A stretch of DNA of 29,347 bases from Acidobacteriota bacterium (GTDB lineage Bacteria > Acidobacteriota > Terriglobia > Terriglobales > Acidobacteriaceae), in contig JAJZAL010000038.1 in the NCBI GenBank assembly GCA_021799405.1, positions 1 through 29,347 on the forward strand. Reading direction: 5' to 3'. Below are positions 15,766 through 23,708 of this stretch, piece by piece (the stretch's first letter is position 1; the number at the start of each line of letters is the position of its first letter). Below the pieces are notes generated by a model. That model made no database searches and was not told where the DNA came from. It saw nothing but the letters and a program-made list of their open reading frames with translations. The position numbers and the translations under genes were made by a program.

Positions 15766-16575
15766 ATGTCGGTCATCACGATTTCCAGAGGGTCTTTCAG
15801 TGGCGGAAAAATGCTGGCTGAGTGCCTTGCGGCAAAGCTGGGCTACCGATGCATTGATCGCGACGTAATCGTCGAGCGCGCGGCATCTCATGGAGTAACC
15901 CAGGATGAACTCCGTGACGCGCTGGAAAGGCCGCCTGGCTTTCTGGACCGCTTCAGTCACAAGAGATATAAGTACCTGGCCCTGATTCAGGCCGGCCTTG
16001 CCGAAGAGGTGCGGGACGGCAAGGTCATCTATCACGGACTGGCCGGCCATTTGCTTCTGGGCGGCGGCCGCCACATTCTGCGCACGCGCATCATCGCGCC
16101 CATGGATTACCGCATCCGGCTCGTGCACGAGCGTCTTAACTATAGCGCCGCCGAGGCCGCCGCCTACATCCAGAAGATGGACGACCAGCGCCGCCGCTGG
16201 ACGAGCTTTCTATACGGAGTGGATTGGGGCGATCCGCTGCTCTACGACCTCGTGGTGAACCTCGACCACATGACCCTGGAGACTGCTTGCCACATTATCG
16301 CGGCAGCCGCGCGCCGGCGCTGTTTCGAGTTGACACCTGCCTGCCGGCGAGCGCTCGCGGATCTCGCGCTGGCGAGCAAAGTGCGAGCTGCGGTGGCGAT
16401 CACGCCATCAACTGAGGGTCTGGAACTGGAGTCGACCGCCGACGATGGCGTGGTTTCGCTCAAGGGGAAACTTGCGAGCGTCAATCAGCTCGAAGAAGTC
16501 AGGCGCATTGCAATGGAAATTCCAGGCGTAGTCGATCTCAATCTGGATGGGCTCACACCTCCCGTCCAGGGATAA
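15766..16575 (+). CDS. Cytidylate-kinase-like protein fused to a C-terminal BON domain
   Basis: A 269-residue protein. Residues 1-185 resemble the cytidylate kinase-like family (P-loop NMP-kinase fold): MSVITISRGSFSGGKMLAECLA at the start with a Walker-A-like G-x4-GK, then LGYRCIDRDVIVERAA and a basic region RRRWTSFLYGVDWGDPLLYDLVVN typical of this group. Residues about 195-262 form a BON-like domain (ADDGVVSLKGKLASVNQLEEVRRIAMEIPGVVDLNLDGL), usually a ligand- or membrane-associated module. The GK is followed by Met rather than Ser/Thr, so catalysis and substrate are uncertain. The ATG at 15766 is preferred because an earlier one at 15736 sits inside a hairpin. It lies right after sat, where APS turnover yields AMP, so an NMP-kinase or AMP-sensing role is conceivable. 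Function unproven. Confidence 0.8.
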   Translation: MSVITISRGSFSGGKMLAECLAAKLGYRCIDRDVIVERAASHGVTQDELRDALERPPGFLDRFSHKRYKYLALIQAGLAEEVRDGKVIYHGLAGHLLLGGGRHILRTRIIAPMDYRIRLVHERLNYSAAEAAAYIQKMDDQRRRWTSFLYGVDWGDPLLYDLVVNLDHMTLETACHIIAAAARRRCFELTPACRRALADLALASKVRAAVAITPSTEGLELESTADDGVVSLKGKLASVNQLEEVRRIAMEIPGVVDLNLDGLTPPVQG

Positions 16576-16611
16576 CCCGCTTGCGCCATCGACCATGAAA
16601 GGCGGTCGAAC

Positions 16612-17526
16612 ATGGATCTCTATCTGCCGGTTGCTGGAATGAGCATCAGCCTCTTTCTCGTTGTCTCAGTCGGAGGGCTTGTGGGCTTTCTCTCCGGCCT
16701 GGTGGGTGTGGGTGGAGGCTTTCTGCTGACTCCGATTCTCATGATGGTTGGCGTTCCTCCCACAATCGCGGCGGCGTCGGGAGCCTGCGCGCTGGTTGGC
16801 ACGTCTTCTTCCGGCACGTCGGTACACTTCCGCCTCGGCAACGTGGACCTGCGGCTGGGCGGCATCCTCCTGATGGGAGGATTGGCCGGAGCCGCTCTCG
16901 GCGTGCATATCATCAAACTGCTGCGCGCTATGGGAAGCGCCGACCTGGTGATTACCTTCACCTATGTCGTGATGCTCGGCAGCATCGGCGCCTTCATGTT
17001 CGTAGAAAGTCTGCAAAGCCTCCGGCGCGGAATGCTTGGGCACAAAGCGCCGCATCCGGTCCAGCAGAACAGGCTCCTCAGCAAGCTTCCGTTTCAGATG
17101 AATTTTCCGCGCTCCAATGTAAGGCACTCGGTCTTTGTGCCTTTCATTCTCTGCGCTCTGGTGGGAGTTTTGGCGGCCATCATGGGTGTCGGCGGCGGCT
17201 TCATCATGGTACCGATGATGGTTTACCTGCTGCGCATGCCCATGCACGTAGCGGTGGGAACCGACCTGTTTCAGATTCTGTTTACCTGCGCCGGCGCCAC
17301 GCTCATGCAGGCGGCCACCAACCAAACCGTTGACGTCGTTCTGGCGCTGCTGGTGGCCTTCGGTTCCACGGTGGGCGCGCAGGTGGGCGCGCGCATGGTC
17401 CGGCTCCTGCGCGGAGAACAATTGAGGATTGTTCTCGCCAGCATCGTGTTGGCGACAGCCGTAAAGATGACGCTGGACCTATTCATTGAACCCGCAAGTT
17501 TGCTTTCGAGCATCGGAGGAAATTAA
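16612..17526 (+). CDS. TauE/SafE (TSUP) family permease, copy 1
   Basis: A 304-residue integral membrane protein of the sulfite exporter TauE/SafE (TSUP) family, which moves sulfur-containing anions such as sulfite or sulfoacetate. It shows the internal two-fold repeat typical of the family: GFLSGLVGVGGGFLLTPILMMVGVPP in the first half and GVLAAIMGVGGGFIMVPMMVYLLRMP in the second, each followed by VGTSSSGTS or VGTDLFQILFT. About eight hydrophobic segments are visible. AAAGGCGG precedes the ATG. It follows the kinase-like gene by 36 bases. Together with the second copy, which it closely resembles, it flanks the PEP-synthase-like gene. It may bring in sulfate or sulfite or release sulfite to avoid toxicity; direction cannot be read from the sequence. 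Confidence 0.92.
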   Translation: MDLYLPVAGMSISLFLVVSVGGLVGFLSGLVGVGGGFLLTPILMMVGVPPTIAAASGACALVGTSSSGTSVHFRLGNVDLRLGGILLMGGLAGAALGVHIIKLLRAMGSADLVITFTYVVMLGSIGAFMFVESLQSLRRGMLGHKAPHPVQQNRLLSKLPFQMNFPRSNVRHSVFVPFILCALVGVLAAIMGVGGGFIMVPMMVYLLRMPMHVAVGTDLFQILFTCAGATLMQAATNQTVDVVLALLVAFGSTVGAQVGARMVRLLRGEQLRIVLASIVLATAVKMTLDLFIEPASLLSSIGGN

Positions 17527-17611
17527 TTCGAGCCAGGCATTTTGATGGGTTGCAAGTGAGAGAAAAGACAGGGCAGGAAACAGACAGCGATACGGTAAGA
17601 AAGGTAAAAAA

Positions 17612-20173
17612 ATGCAAGTCTGGTGGAGGAGACAAGAGGCGAAAGCTGCTTCTCCGGAACAGACAATCCGCTCCAAATACGCAAGCTTCAGGAAGTTGCT
17701 GTCTCTCAACAACGATTGCCTGGAGGTACTCGCCAGCGTTCAGGAGGATCTGCAGTTTGTCCCCGCAAGCCGCAAAGTGCTTGGCGACCAGACCACCGTC
17801 ATCTTCGAAAAGCTTGATGACATCGTCGCCACACTCGAGCGCCTCACCGGAGATCACCTGACGCGCCTGGCCGTGATGGTTCAAGCGCAAAGCAGCGAAG
17901 TTGAATCCTACATCGCTGCGCGCGACGAGTTGGCCACTCCGCCGCTGGCGCGATCACTCTCTGAAATCGACCGCCATGCTGAGCCGGAGGTCGGCGGCAA
18001 AGCCGCTGCTCTGGGAGAGATCAAGAACAAACTGCGGCTGCCGGTGCCCGACGGCTTTGTCCTGACCGCCGAGGCCTATCGCCAGTTCTGCGGCATCCCC
18101 CTGTGGAAGCAGGTTCGCGACGCAACACACAACCTCGACCTGAATGATCTGCACGCGTTGGAGGAAGTATCAGACAAGCTGGCCGCGCTCATCCGGAATC
18201 ACCCCGTTCCAAGAGCGATTGAAGTGGCCCTGGTCGAGCGGGCGCGCGTTTTCCATGCGCCCGAAGCCGGCATGGCCGTGCGCTCCAGCGCCGTGGGTGA
18301 AGGCGGCGAACGCAGCTTCGCGGGCCAGTTTCTCAGCGTTCTCAATATCCCGCCGGAAGGGATGGTGGACGCTTATCGCGAGGTTGTCGCCAGCCGCTTC
18401 GGCGCCAAGGCGCTGTTCTATCGTCTCTCCGCCGGACTGCCGGAGGTGGAGAGCCCGATGGCGGTACTGTGTTTGCGCGTGATTCCTGCACAGGCCGCGG
18501 GCATCATGTATACGCGCGACCCGAAGAATCCCAAAAGCGACGCGCTATGGATCACGGCCACATGCGGTCTCGGCCTCGATGTCGCCAGCGGACGCGCTCC
18601 CGCCGACCTGATGGTGATCTCGCGCAAGCGGCCCCATCCCATCCTCGAACAAAATATCGCGCGCAAGGAAGAGCGGATCGCGCTCGGCGCCGAGGGCGGC
18701 ATCACGCGTCAGCCCGTATCGGACGAACGGGCAAACCGTCCGAGCCTCTCAGAAGCCCATCTGCAGGCGCTCTCCGAGTGGGCCATCCGGATCGAGGATC
18801 ACTTTGGCTGTCCCCAGGATGTGGAATGGGTGCTCGATGAGGAAGACCGGTTATGGGTTGTTCAATCGCGTCCTCTGGCTCTGGCGGATTCCAGCGCCAT
18901 GCGTTTGAAGTCGCGCATACGCATTGACCCGATTCTGTCCGGCGGGCGCACCATCTATCCCGGGCGCGTCTCAGGCACCGCTCACCTGGTCACGGATGCA
19001 AACTTGCTCAGCGCGACCCCGCAGGGCTCCATTCTGTTTCTGCGCAAAGCCTCACCGGAAATTGTTGAGGTCTTTCCGCGCATCTCGGGCCTGGTGGCGG
19101 AGTGGGGCAACCTCACCGGTCACGCCGCGGCGCTGCTGCGCGAGTTCAAGATCCCATCGGTCTTCCAGCTCACCGGCGCTTTTGAGAAGCTCAGTAATGG
19201 CGATCCAGTCAGCCTGGACGCCGTGCAGCCGCGCGTGTACCCGGGCGCTTTGTGGCCCGGGCGCAACTTCGAGTTGCCCCTGCTGGAGCGCTACCACGAA
19301 GGACCGAATAATCCCATCGGCGCCCGTCTGCTCACATTGCATCTACTCGATCCCGCAGCGTTCAATTTTCACCCGTCCGGCTGTAAGTCAGCCCACGATG
19401 TGCTGCGCTTTTGCCATGAAAAAGCCATCGAAGCCATGTTCGCCCTGAACGACACCGAGATAGCGCACGGCTCACCGCACGCGAAGAAGCTTTTAACGCC
19501 CGCGCCGATCAATCTCCACGTGCTCGATCTGGGCGGCGGGCTGGCGCCGGCCGATGCCTCCGCCGTCGAAGTTACGCCATCGCAAATTATCTCGCGGCCA
19601 TTCCAGGCACTGTGGAGAGGCGTCACCCACCCGGGCGTCACCTGGACACGCGAAATTCCCGCGAGCCTGGGCGATCTTGCATCCGTGATGGCTACATCCC
19701 TGACGTCGTCCGCGGGCCCCATCCGCGCGCTCGGCGAAAAGAGCTACCTGCTGGTCGCCGACGAATACATGAACCTGAACTCGCGGCTCGCGTATCACTT
19801 TACGCTGGTCGATGCCTGCGTCTCCGATATCCCGAGTAATAACTACATTTCCTTCCGCTTCGCCGGTGGCGGCGCGACGCGGCGGCGGCGTAATCTCCGC
19901 GCCTGCTTTATTGAGAATTGCCTGGCGCATTACGGCTTCCGAGTTGACCGCCGCGGCGACCTGGTCAACGCATGGTTTAAAAAAGCGCCCGCTGCGCAGA
20001 CAGAAGCCAATCTCAACATCCTTGGCCGGCTGATGGCCTGCAGCAGCCAGCTGGACATGTACATGACAGGCAACGAAGCCGCGGGCTGGTATGTGCAGCA
20101 GTTTCTCGAGGGCAACTACGCATTTCAAATGTCCGGCCCATCTTCGGGGAAAAAGGAGGTCATGGCGTCATGA
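17612..20173 (+). CDS. PEP/pyruvate-binding (PEP synthase/PPDK-like) protein lacking the usual C-terminal TIM barrel
   Basis: An 853-residue cytoplasmic protein. Residues 1-115 are a helical N-terminus without a match. Residues about 118-425 look like the ATP-grasp (PPDK N-terminal) domain: EVGGKAAALGEIKNKL, PVPDGFVLT, MAVRSSAVGEGGERSFAGQF near 221-240, and QDVEWVLDEEDRLWVVQSRPL at its end. Residues about 440-530 form the swivelling phosphohistidine domain with WGNLTGHAAALLREFKIPSV, catalytic His at 504. The PEP/pyruvate TIM barrel that should follow is not seen; instead there are some 300 residues with motifs such as DEYMNLNSRLAYHFTLVDA and NNYISFRFAGGGA. AAGGT precedes the ATG. It is sandwiched between two TSUP permease genes. 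It could phosphorylate an unknown acceptor or couple to AMP/PPi; the substrate is unknown. Confidence 0.85.
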   Translation: MQVWWRRQEAKAASPEQTIRSKYASFRKLLSLNNDCLEVLASVQEDLQFVPASRKVLGDQTTVIFEKLDDIVATLERLTGDHLTRLAVMVQAQSSEVESYIAARDELATPPLARSLSEIDRHAEPEVGGKAAALGEIKNKLRLPVPDGFVLTAEAYRQFCGIPLWKQVRDATHNLDLNDLHALEEVSDKLAALIRNHPVPRAIEVALVERARVFHAPEAGMAVRSSAVGEGGERSFAGQFLSVLNIPPEGMVDAYREVVASRFGAKALFYRLSAGLPEVESPMAVLCLRVIPAQAAGIMYTRDPKNPKSDALWITATCGLGLDVASGRAPADLMVISRKRPHPILEQNIARKEERIALGAEGGITRQPVSDERANRPSLSEAHLQALSEWAIRIEDHFGCPQDVEWVLDEEDRLWVVQSRPLALADSSAMRLKSRIRIDPILSGGRTIYPGRVSGTAHLVTDANLLSATPQGSILFLRKASPEIVEVFPRISGLVAEWGNLTGHAAALLREFKIPSVFQLTGAFEKLSNGDPVSLDAVQPRVYPGALWPGRNFELPLLERYHEGPNNPIGARLLTLHLLDPAAFNFHPSGCKSAHDVLRFCHEKAIEAMFALNDTEIAHGSPHAKKLLTPAPINLHVLDLGGGLAPADASAVEVTPSQIISRPFQALWRGVTHPGVTWTREIPASLGDLASVMATSLTSSAGPIRALGEKSYLLVADEYMNLNSRLAYHFTLVDACVSDIPSNNYISFRFAGGGATRRRRNLRACFIENCLAHYGFRVDRRGDLVNAWFKKAPAAQTEANLNILGRLMACSSQLDMYMTGNEAAGWYVQQFLEGNYAFQMSGPSSGKKEVMAS

Positions 20174-20210
20174 TCGGGGCCGCAAAAATTTATCACGAGG
20201 AGGCGGGTTG

Positions 20211-21194
20211 ATGCCGATTCTTCTGCCCATTGCCGGAATCACCACCAACTTTGCCGTCGTGATTGCGATCGGCGTGGTGATTGGACTGCTGTCGGGACTG
20301 CTCGGCGTCGGCGGCGGATTTCTCCTCACGCCGATCCTGATGATGATCGGCGTGCCCCCTACAGTCGCTGCGGCCTCGGGTACAAACGCCATTGTGGCGA
20401 CGTCATCCTCGGGTATGGCGGCTCACTTCCGGCTGCGCAATGTTGATCTCCGCATGGGCACGATCCTGCTCTCTGGAGGGCTGGCCGGTTCCGGCGTCGG
20501 CGTCCATTTCGTCCGCATCCTGCGGAGCATGGGCAATGCGGATTTTGCGATTGAGATTACTTATATCCTTATGCTTGGCTTTGTCGGAGGTTACATCGTT
20601 CGCGATAGCTGGCGTAAGATGCGCCAGGGACAGATGGCCAATCCGCGGCGTGGACGCTCGCGCAGCCGTGGCCTGCTGTCAAACCTTCCCGCTCAGATGG
20701 AATTCCCTCACTCCGGCGTTCGCCACTCGGTGTTCGTGCCCTTCATTCTCTGCTTTCTGGTCGGCCTTCTGACTGCCGTGATGGGGGTGGCCGGCGGCTT
20801 CATTCTGGTGCCGATGATGGTCTACCTGCTCAGCATGCCCGCCCACGTCGCGGTGGGCACGAGCCTCTTCCAGGCGCTGTTCACCTGCGCCGGCGCCACA
20901 TTCATGCAGGCCGGCTCCAATCGTACCGTTGACCTGGTCCTGGCGATGATTGTGGCCGTGGGATCTACCGTTGGCGCTCAGATCGGAGCGCGCATGAGCC
21001 GCCTGTTGCGCGGCGAGCAACTCATGATTCTGCTGGGCATTCTGGCGCTCGCAGTCATGCTCAAGATCGTCGTCGCTCTTGTGATTACGCCGTCCATACC
21101 GATCTCTGAAATCGCAGCCATTCATTGCCTGCCACCGATTCAGCATGTTGGCGCCGGCGCAGTCCTGCACTTCGGGAGGTGTTTGATGGGGTAA
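20211..21194 (+). CDS. TauE/SafE (TSUP) family permease, copy 2
   Basis: A 327-residue integral membrane protein closely similar to the copy at 16612: GLLSGLLGVGGGFLLTPILMMIGVPP, ATSSSGMAAHFRLRNVDLRMG, PFILCFLVGLLTAVMGVAGGF and GAQIGARMSRLLRGEQL have near-identical counterparts there, so the pair arose by duplication. It differs by a longer basic cytoplasmic loop (NPRRGRSRSRG) and about 19 extra residues at the C-terminus. The frame is open from 20091, but the ATG at 20211 with GAGGAGG ahead matches the start of copy 1 (MPILLPIAGITT against MDLYLPVAGMSI). It lies 37 bases after the PEP-synthase-like gene. Family role: transport of sulfite, sulfate or organosulfur anions; the substrate here is not known. 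Confidence 0.92.
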   Translation: MPILLPIAGITTNFAVVIAIGVVIGLLSGLLGVGGGFLLTPILMMIGVPPTVAAASGTNAIVATSSSGMAAHFRLRNVDLRMGTILLSGGLAGSGVGVHFVRILRSMGNADFAIEITYILMLGFVGGYIVRDSWRKMRQGQMANPRRGRSRSRGLLSNLPAQMEFPHSGVRHSVFVPFILCFLVGLLTAVMGVAGGFILVPMMVYLLSMPAHVAVGTSLFQALFTCAGATFMQAGSNRTVDLVLAMIVAVGSTVGAQIGARMSRLLRGEQLMILLGILALAVMLKIVVALVITPSIPISEIAAIHCLPPIQHVGAGAVLHFGRCLMG

Positions 21195-22177
21195 GTGCTG
21201 TCAAATTCTACAGGGAGTGCCTGTGGCGCGGCTGGTTGCTCAGAGCGCTGGCCCTTGCCGTATGCTTCGGGGCTTCGGCCATCGCCCTCCCAACTGCGCC
21301 GGCGGATCATGCTCCGGCCGAGATGCCGCCGCCTAAGCTCATTCCCGAAACAATCGAGATGGGCGCATTTTATGACGGTTCCCATGTCCGCATTGAAGGT
21401 ACGGCGCCGGATGGCGCAGGCGTTCTGGTCGTGATCCGGGGTGACCGGAAGGATGAGTTCTTCAATCGCAAAGGACGCGTAGGACCCATCTGGCTGAATG
21501 TCGACCGAATCCATATCAAGCAGGCACCCTCGGTCTTCCTCAGCTTCGCTTCCGGCGATGCCAGCACGATGCTCGATCGCGCATCGCTGGATGAATACCG
21601 GCTGGATGAATCCGCGATCATGAAGCGGATCCATTGTCTCTGCCGGTGCAAATGCAGCCTGACCGAAGGCACGCGGCAAAGCGGTGACCGCGATATGCAA
21701 CCGGATCCCGAATATGCAAAGCTCCTGCAGGGCGACTTCTTCCACCTCAAGGAGCGCGAGGGATGTTATTGCGTTCGTCCGCACTCTGTAAACCTCACCG
21801 CCAGCGGTTCGAAGACCGCCTATGCTCTCGACTTTGAGTGGCCGAGGATGGCGCCACCCGGCGACTATCAAGTCGAGGTGTACGCCTGCCGGGGAATGTG
21901 TGTGATCGCGCGTTCTGCCGCTACCCTTCGGTTCGTCGAGGTTGGGTTCCCTGCGTATATGGCCAGCCTCGCCTCCAACCGGCCGTGGGCGTACGGAGGG
22001 GGAGCGGTGCTGGTGGCGATGCTCGCAGGCTTCCTGACCGATGCGCTCGCTTCCAGGCTGCGCCGCAAGCGCAGACCGCGGGCCAAAGACGGCACCACCG
22101 CGGCCAGCGCCCGGGGAGGCGCGCCTGAAGAGGCTGCGGTCGAAACACACGAAGCCGAAACAACACATAGGGACTAA
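21179..22177 (+). CDS. TIGR02186-like periplasmic/membrane protein, TSUP-associated, with cysteine-rich insert
   Basis: About 332 residues from a GTG at 21179; the start is uncertain (see findings). The N-terminus is a signal or anchor (LLRALALAVCFGASAIA), followed by a beta-rich periplasmic part with GAFYDGSHVRIEGTAPDGAGVLVVIRG, PIWLNVDRIHI, PPGDYQVEVYAC and VEVGFPAYMASLA. A membrane segment at about 270-290 and a short basic cytoplasmic tail follow. This order matches the TIGR02186 family, often encoded beside TauE/SafE permeases. Unusual is HCLCRCKCSL (21632-21661; cysteines 153, 155, 157 and 159) plus GCYC and ACRGMC, seven or more cysteines on the periplasmic side that could bind metal or react with sulfur species. 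It is probably a partner of the preceding permease. Family call moderate, function unknown. Confidence 0.75.
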   Translation: MFDGVSAVKFYRECLWRGWLLRALALAVCFGASAIALPTAPADHAPAEMPPPKLIPETIEMGAFYDGSHVRIEGTAPDGAGVLVVIRGDRKDEFFNRKGRVGPIWLNVDRIHIKQAPSVFLSFASGDASTMLDRASLDEYRLDESAIMKRIHCLCRCKCSLTEGTRQSGDRDMQPDPEYAKLLQGDFFHLKEREGCYCVRPHSVNLTASGSKTAYALDFEWPRMAPPGDYQVEVYACRGMCVIARSAATLRFVEVGFPAYMASLASNRPWAYGGGAVLVAMLAGFLTDALASRLRRKRRPRAKDGTTAASARGGAPEEAAVETHEAETTHRD

Positions 22178-22247
22178 AATGAAAGCAGCTTTTCGACTGC
22201 GGATTGCCAGCGTGGCGACGGGCCAGGGGCCGACGAGGAGACGAAAG

Positions 22248-23546
22248 ATGTGCTTCCACTGCATCCGTCGTGGGATGCCGGCCTATCTACTGATTGTGTG
22301 CTGCCTCTGTGCGCGGTCTATCGACTGCCAAAAGGCATGGGAACACATTCCCGGAGATGGCGCTCTGGTGGAGGCGGCTGATCAGAATTTTCCGCGGGTG
22401 GCCTTCAGGAGCAACGGTATGCTGATCTCCAACCGCGAGGGATCAAGCCAGGTCAAGGTCCAGGGTTATCTCCAGGCGGATGGACGTCTTTTCGCCGCCA
22501 ACCTGAATGGCCTTCAGCATGATCAACTTCTCTTCCGCCGTGTCCGCCCGCTGGTCGAAGGCACCCTCGCGGACCAGATGTACTTCCGCTTTATGCCCGA
22601 CTTTGGCGAAGGCAATACGGTCATCCAGGAAGTCTACGCCGAATCTACCTCACTGCCCTTCGGAAATTTACGCCTGGGAAAATTCAAGACGCCAATCGGC
22701 ATCGAGGTGCTGCGTCCGGATCGGGACCTGACCTTCGCCGAACGCTCCATGGCCTCCGATCTGCTGCCCCTTCGCGATCTGGGGTCGCAGTTTGAAGGCT
22801 CGTTCCTCGGCGATGCGATCACCTACGAGCTTGGCTATTTCAGCGGTACGGAAGACGGCGCAAATGCCAACTTCGAGTGGCACGGCACAAATGAGGGTGT
22901 CGCCCGTGTCTTCGTCGAACCGTTCACCGGAGCCGGGATCACCTCGCTGCAACCGTTAGGCGTGGGCGTTGCCGCCTCCGCGGGTCATCATTTCGGCGAT
23001 CCTCCCGTCTTCAGGACAATCGGACAGGAGATCCTCTTTCATTACGCTGCCGGCACCATCGCGGACGGCATGCATAAGCGCGTATCACCACAGGCAAGCT
23101 ACTTCTTCGGACCGGTGGGAGTGCTCGCCGAGTATGTTGTCTCCGGCGCGACCCTCTCCGCCGGTGGCGTTCATCAATACCTCTCCCACCACGGCTGGGA
23201 GCTTGCCGGCTCCGTCATGCTCACGGGAGAAAATAACACGTACAGCGATTTTCGGCCCAGACACGACTTCGCGCCTGCCGAAGATCTGCATCATTGGGGA
23301 GCCTGGGAACTCGCCGTCCGGCACAGTGGGCTGGATTTTGACGCAAATGCGTTTCCGAACTTCGCGTCTCCAGCCAGTTCTGCCAAGAGGGCCAGCGAAT
23401 CGGCCGTCGGCATGAACTGGCACATGAACCGGCACACAAAATTAATCGTGGACTACGAATACACGTCGTTTCACATGGCCGCGGGCAATATTCCCCGCAT
23501 ACATAGCGAGCGGGTGGCGATGACGCGCATCCAGTTGGGCTTCTGA
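22248..23546 (+). CDS. OprP/OprO-type outer-membrane porin
   Basis: A 432-residue exported beta-barrel protein. After a signal peptide (residues 1 to about 28, RRGMPAYLLIVCCLCARSIDC) come porin O/P features: FRSNGMLISNREGSSQVKVQGYLQADGRLF, LLFRRVRPLVEGTLADQMYFRFMPDFGEG, LRLGKFKTPIGIEVLRPDRDLTFAERSM, FEGSFLGDAITYELGYFSG and a C-terminal strand ending in aromatic Phe (RIQLGF). These match the phosphate-selective porin family of anion channels. The ATG at 22248 has GAGGAG seven bases upstream; an alternative in-frame ATG at 22179, two bases after the previous gene, would add 23 residues and place the hydrophobic core too far in. As the last gene of the sulfur run it may admit sulfate or related anions across the outer membrane; that specificity is inferred from position. 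Confidence 0.88.
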   Translation: MCFHCIRRGMPAYLLIVCCLCARSIDCQKAWEHIPGDGALVEAADQNFPRVAFRSNGMLISNREGSSQVKVQGYLQADGRLFAANLNGLQHDQLLFRRVRPLVEGTLADQMYFRFMPDFGEGNTVIQEVYAESTSLPFGNLRLGKFKTPIGIEVLRPDRDLTFAERSMASDLLPLRDLGSQFEGSFLGDAITYELGYFSGTEDGANANFEWHGTNEGVARVFVEPFTGAGITSLQPLGVGVAASAGHHFGDPPVFRTIGQEILFHYAAGTIADGMHKRVSPQASYFFGPVGVLAEYVVSGATLSAGGVHQYLSHHGWELAGSVMLTGENNTYSDFRPRHDFAPAEDLHHWGAWELAVRHSGLDFDANAFPNFASPASSAKRASESAVGMNWHMNRHTKLIVDYEYTSFHMAAGNIPRIHSERVAMTRIQLGF

Positions 23547-23582
23547 ACTCCGCGTGCTGCGAACGTGGTTCGTCTCCGGCAG

Positions 23583-23683
23583 CGGCACGCGATCAGCGAA
23601 TCATTGAATCCGGCGCACTGATTCCCGCCAGCCGGCATCGAGCACAGCTGCAGTCCGAAAGTCCCGCAGGGATTCGCGTGCCG
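23583..23683. other. Convergent intergenic region with a long-range inverted repeat
   Basis: Between the porin gene and the opposite-facing hydrolase, CGGCACGCGA (23583-23592) is complementary to TCGCGTGCCG (23674-23683) with about 81 bases between. It might be part of a structured two-way terminator, but no compact hairpin with a T tract is seen. Confidence 0.25.
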
Positions 23684-23708
23684 GCGCCACAATCTCGCTG
23701 GTCTGTTG

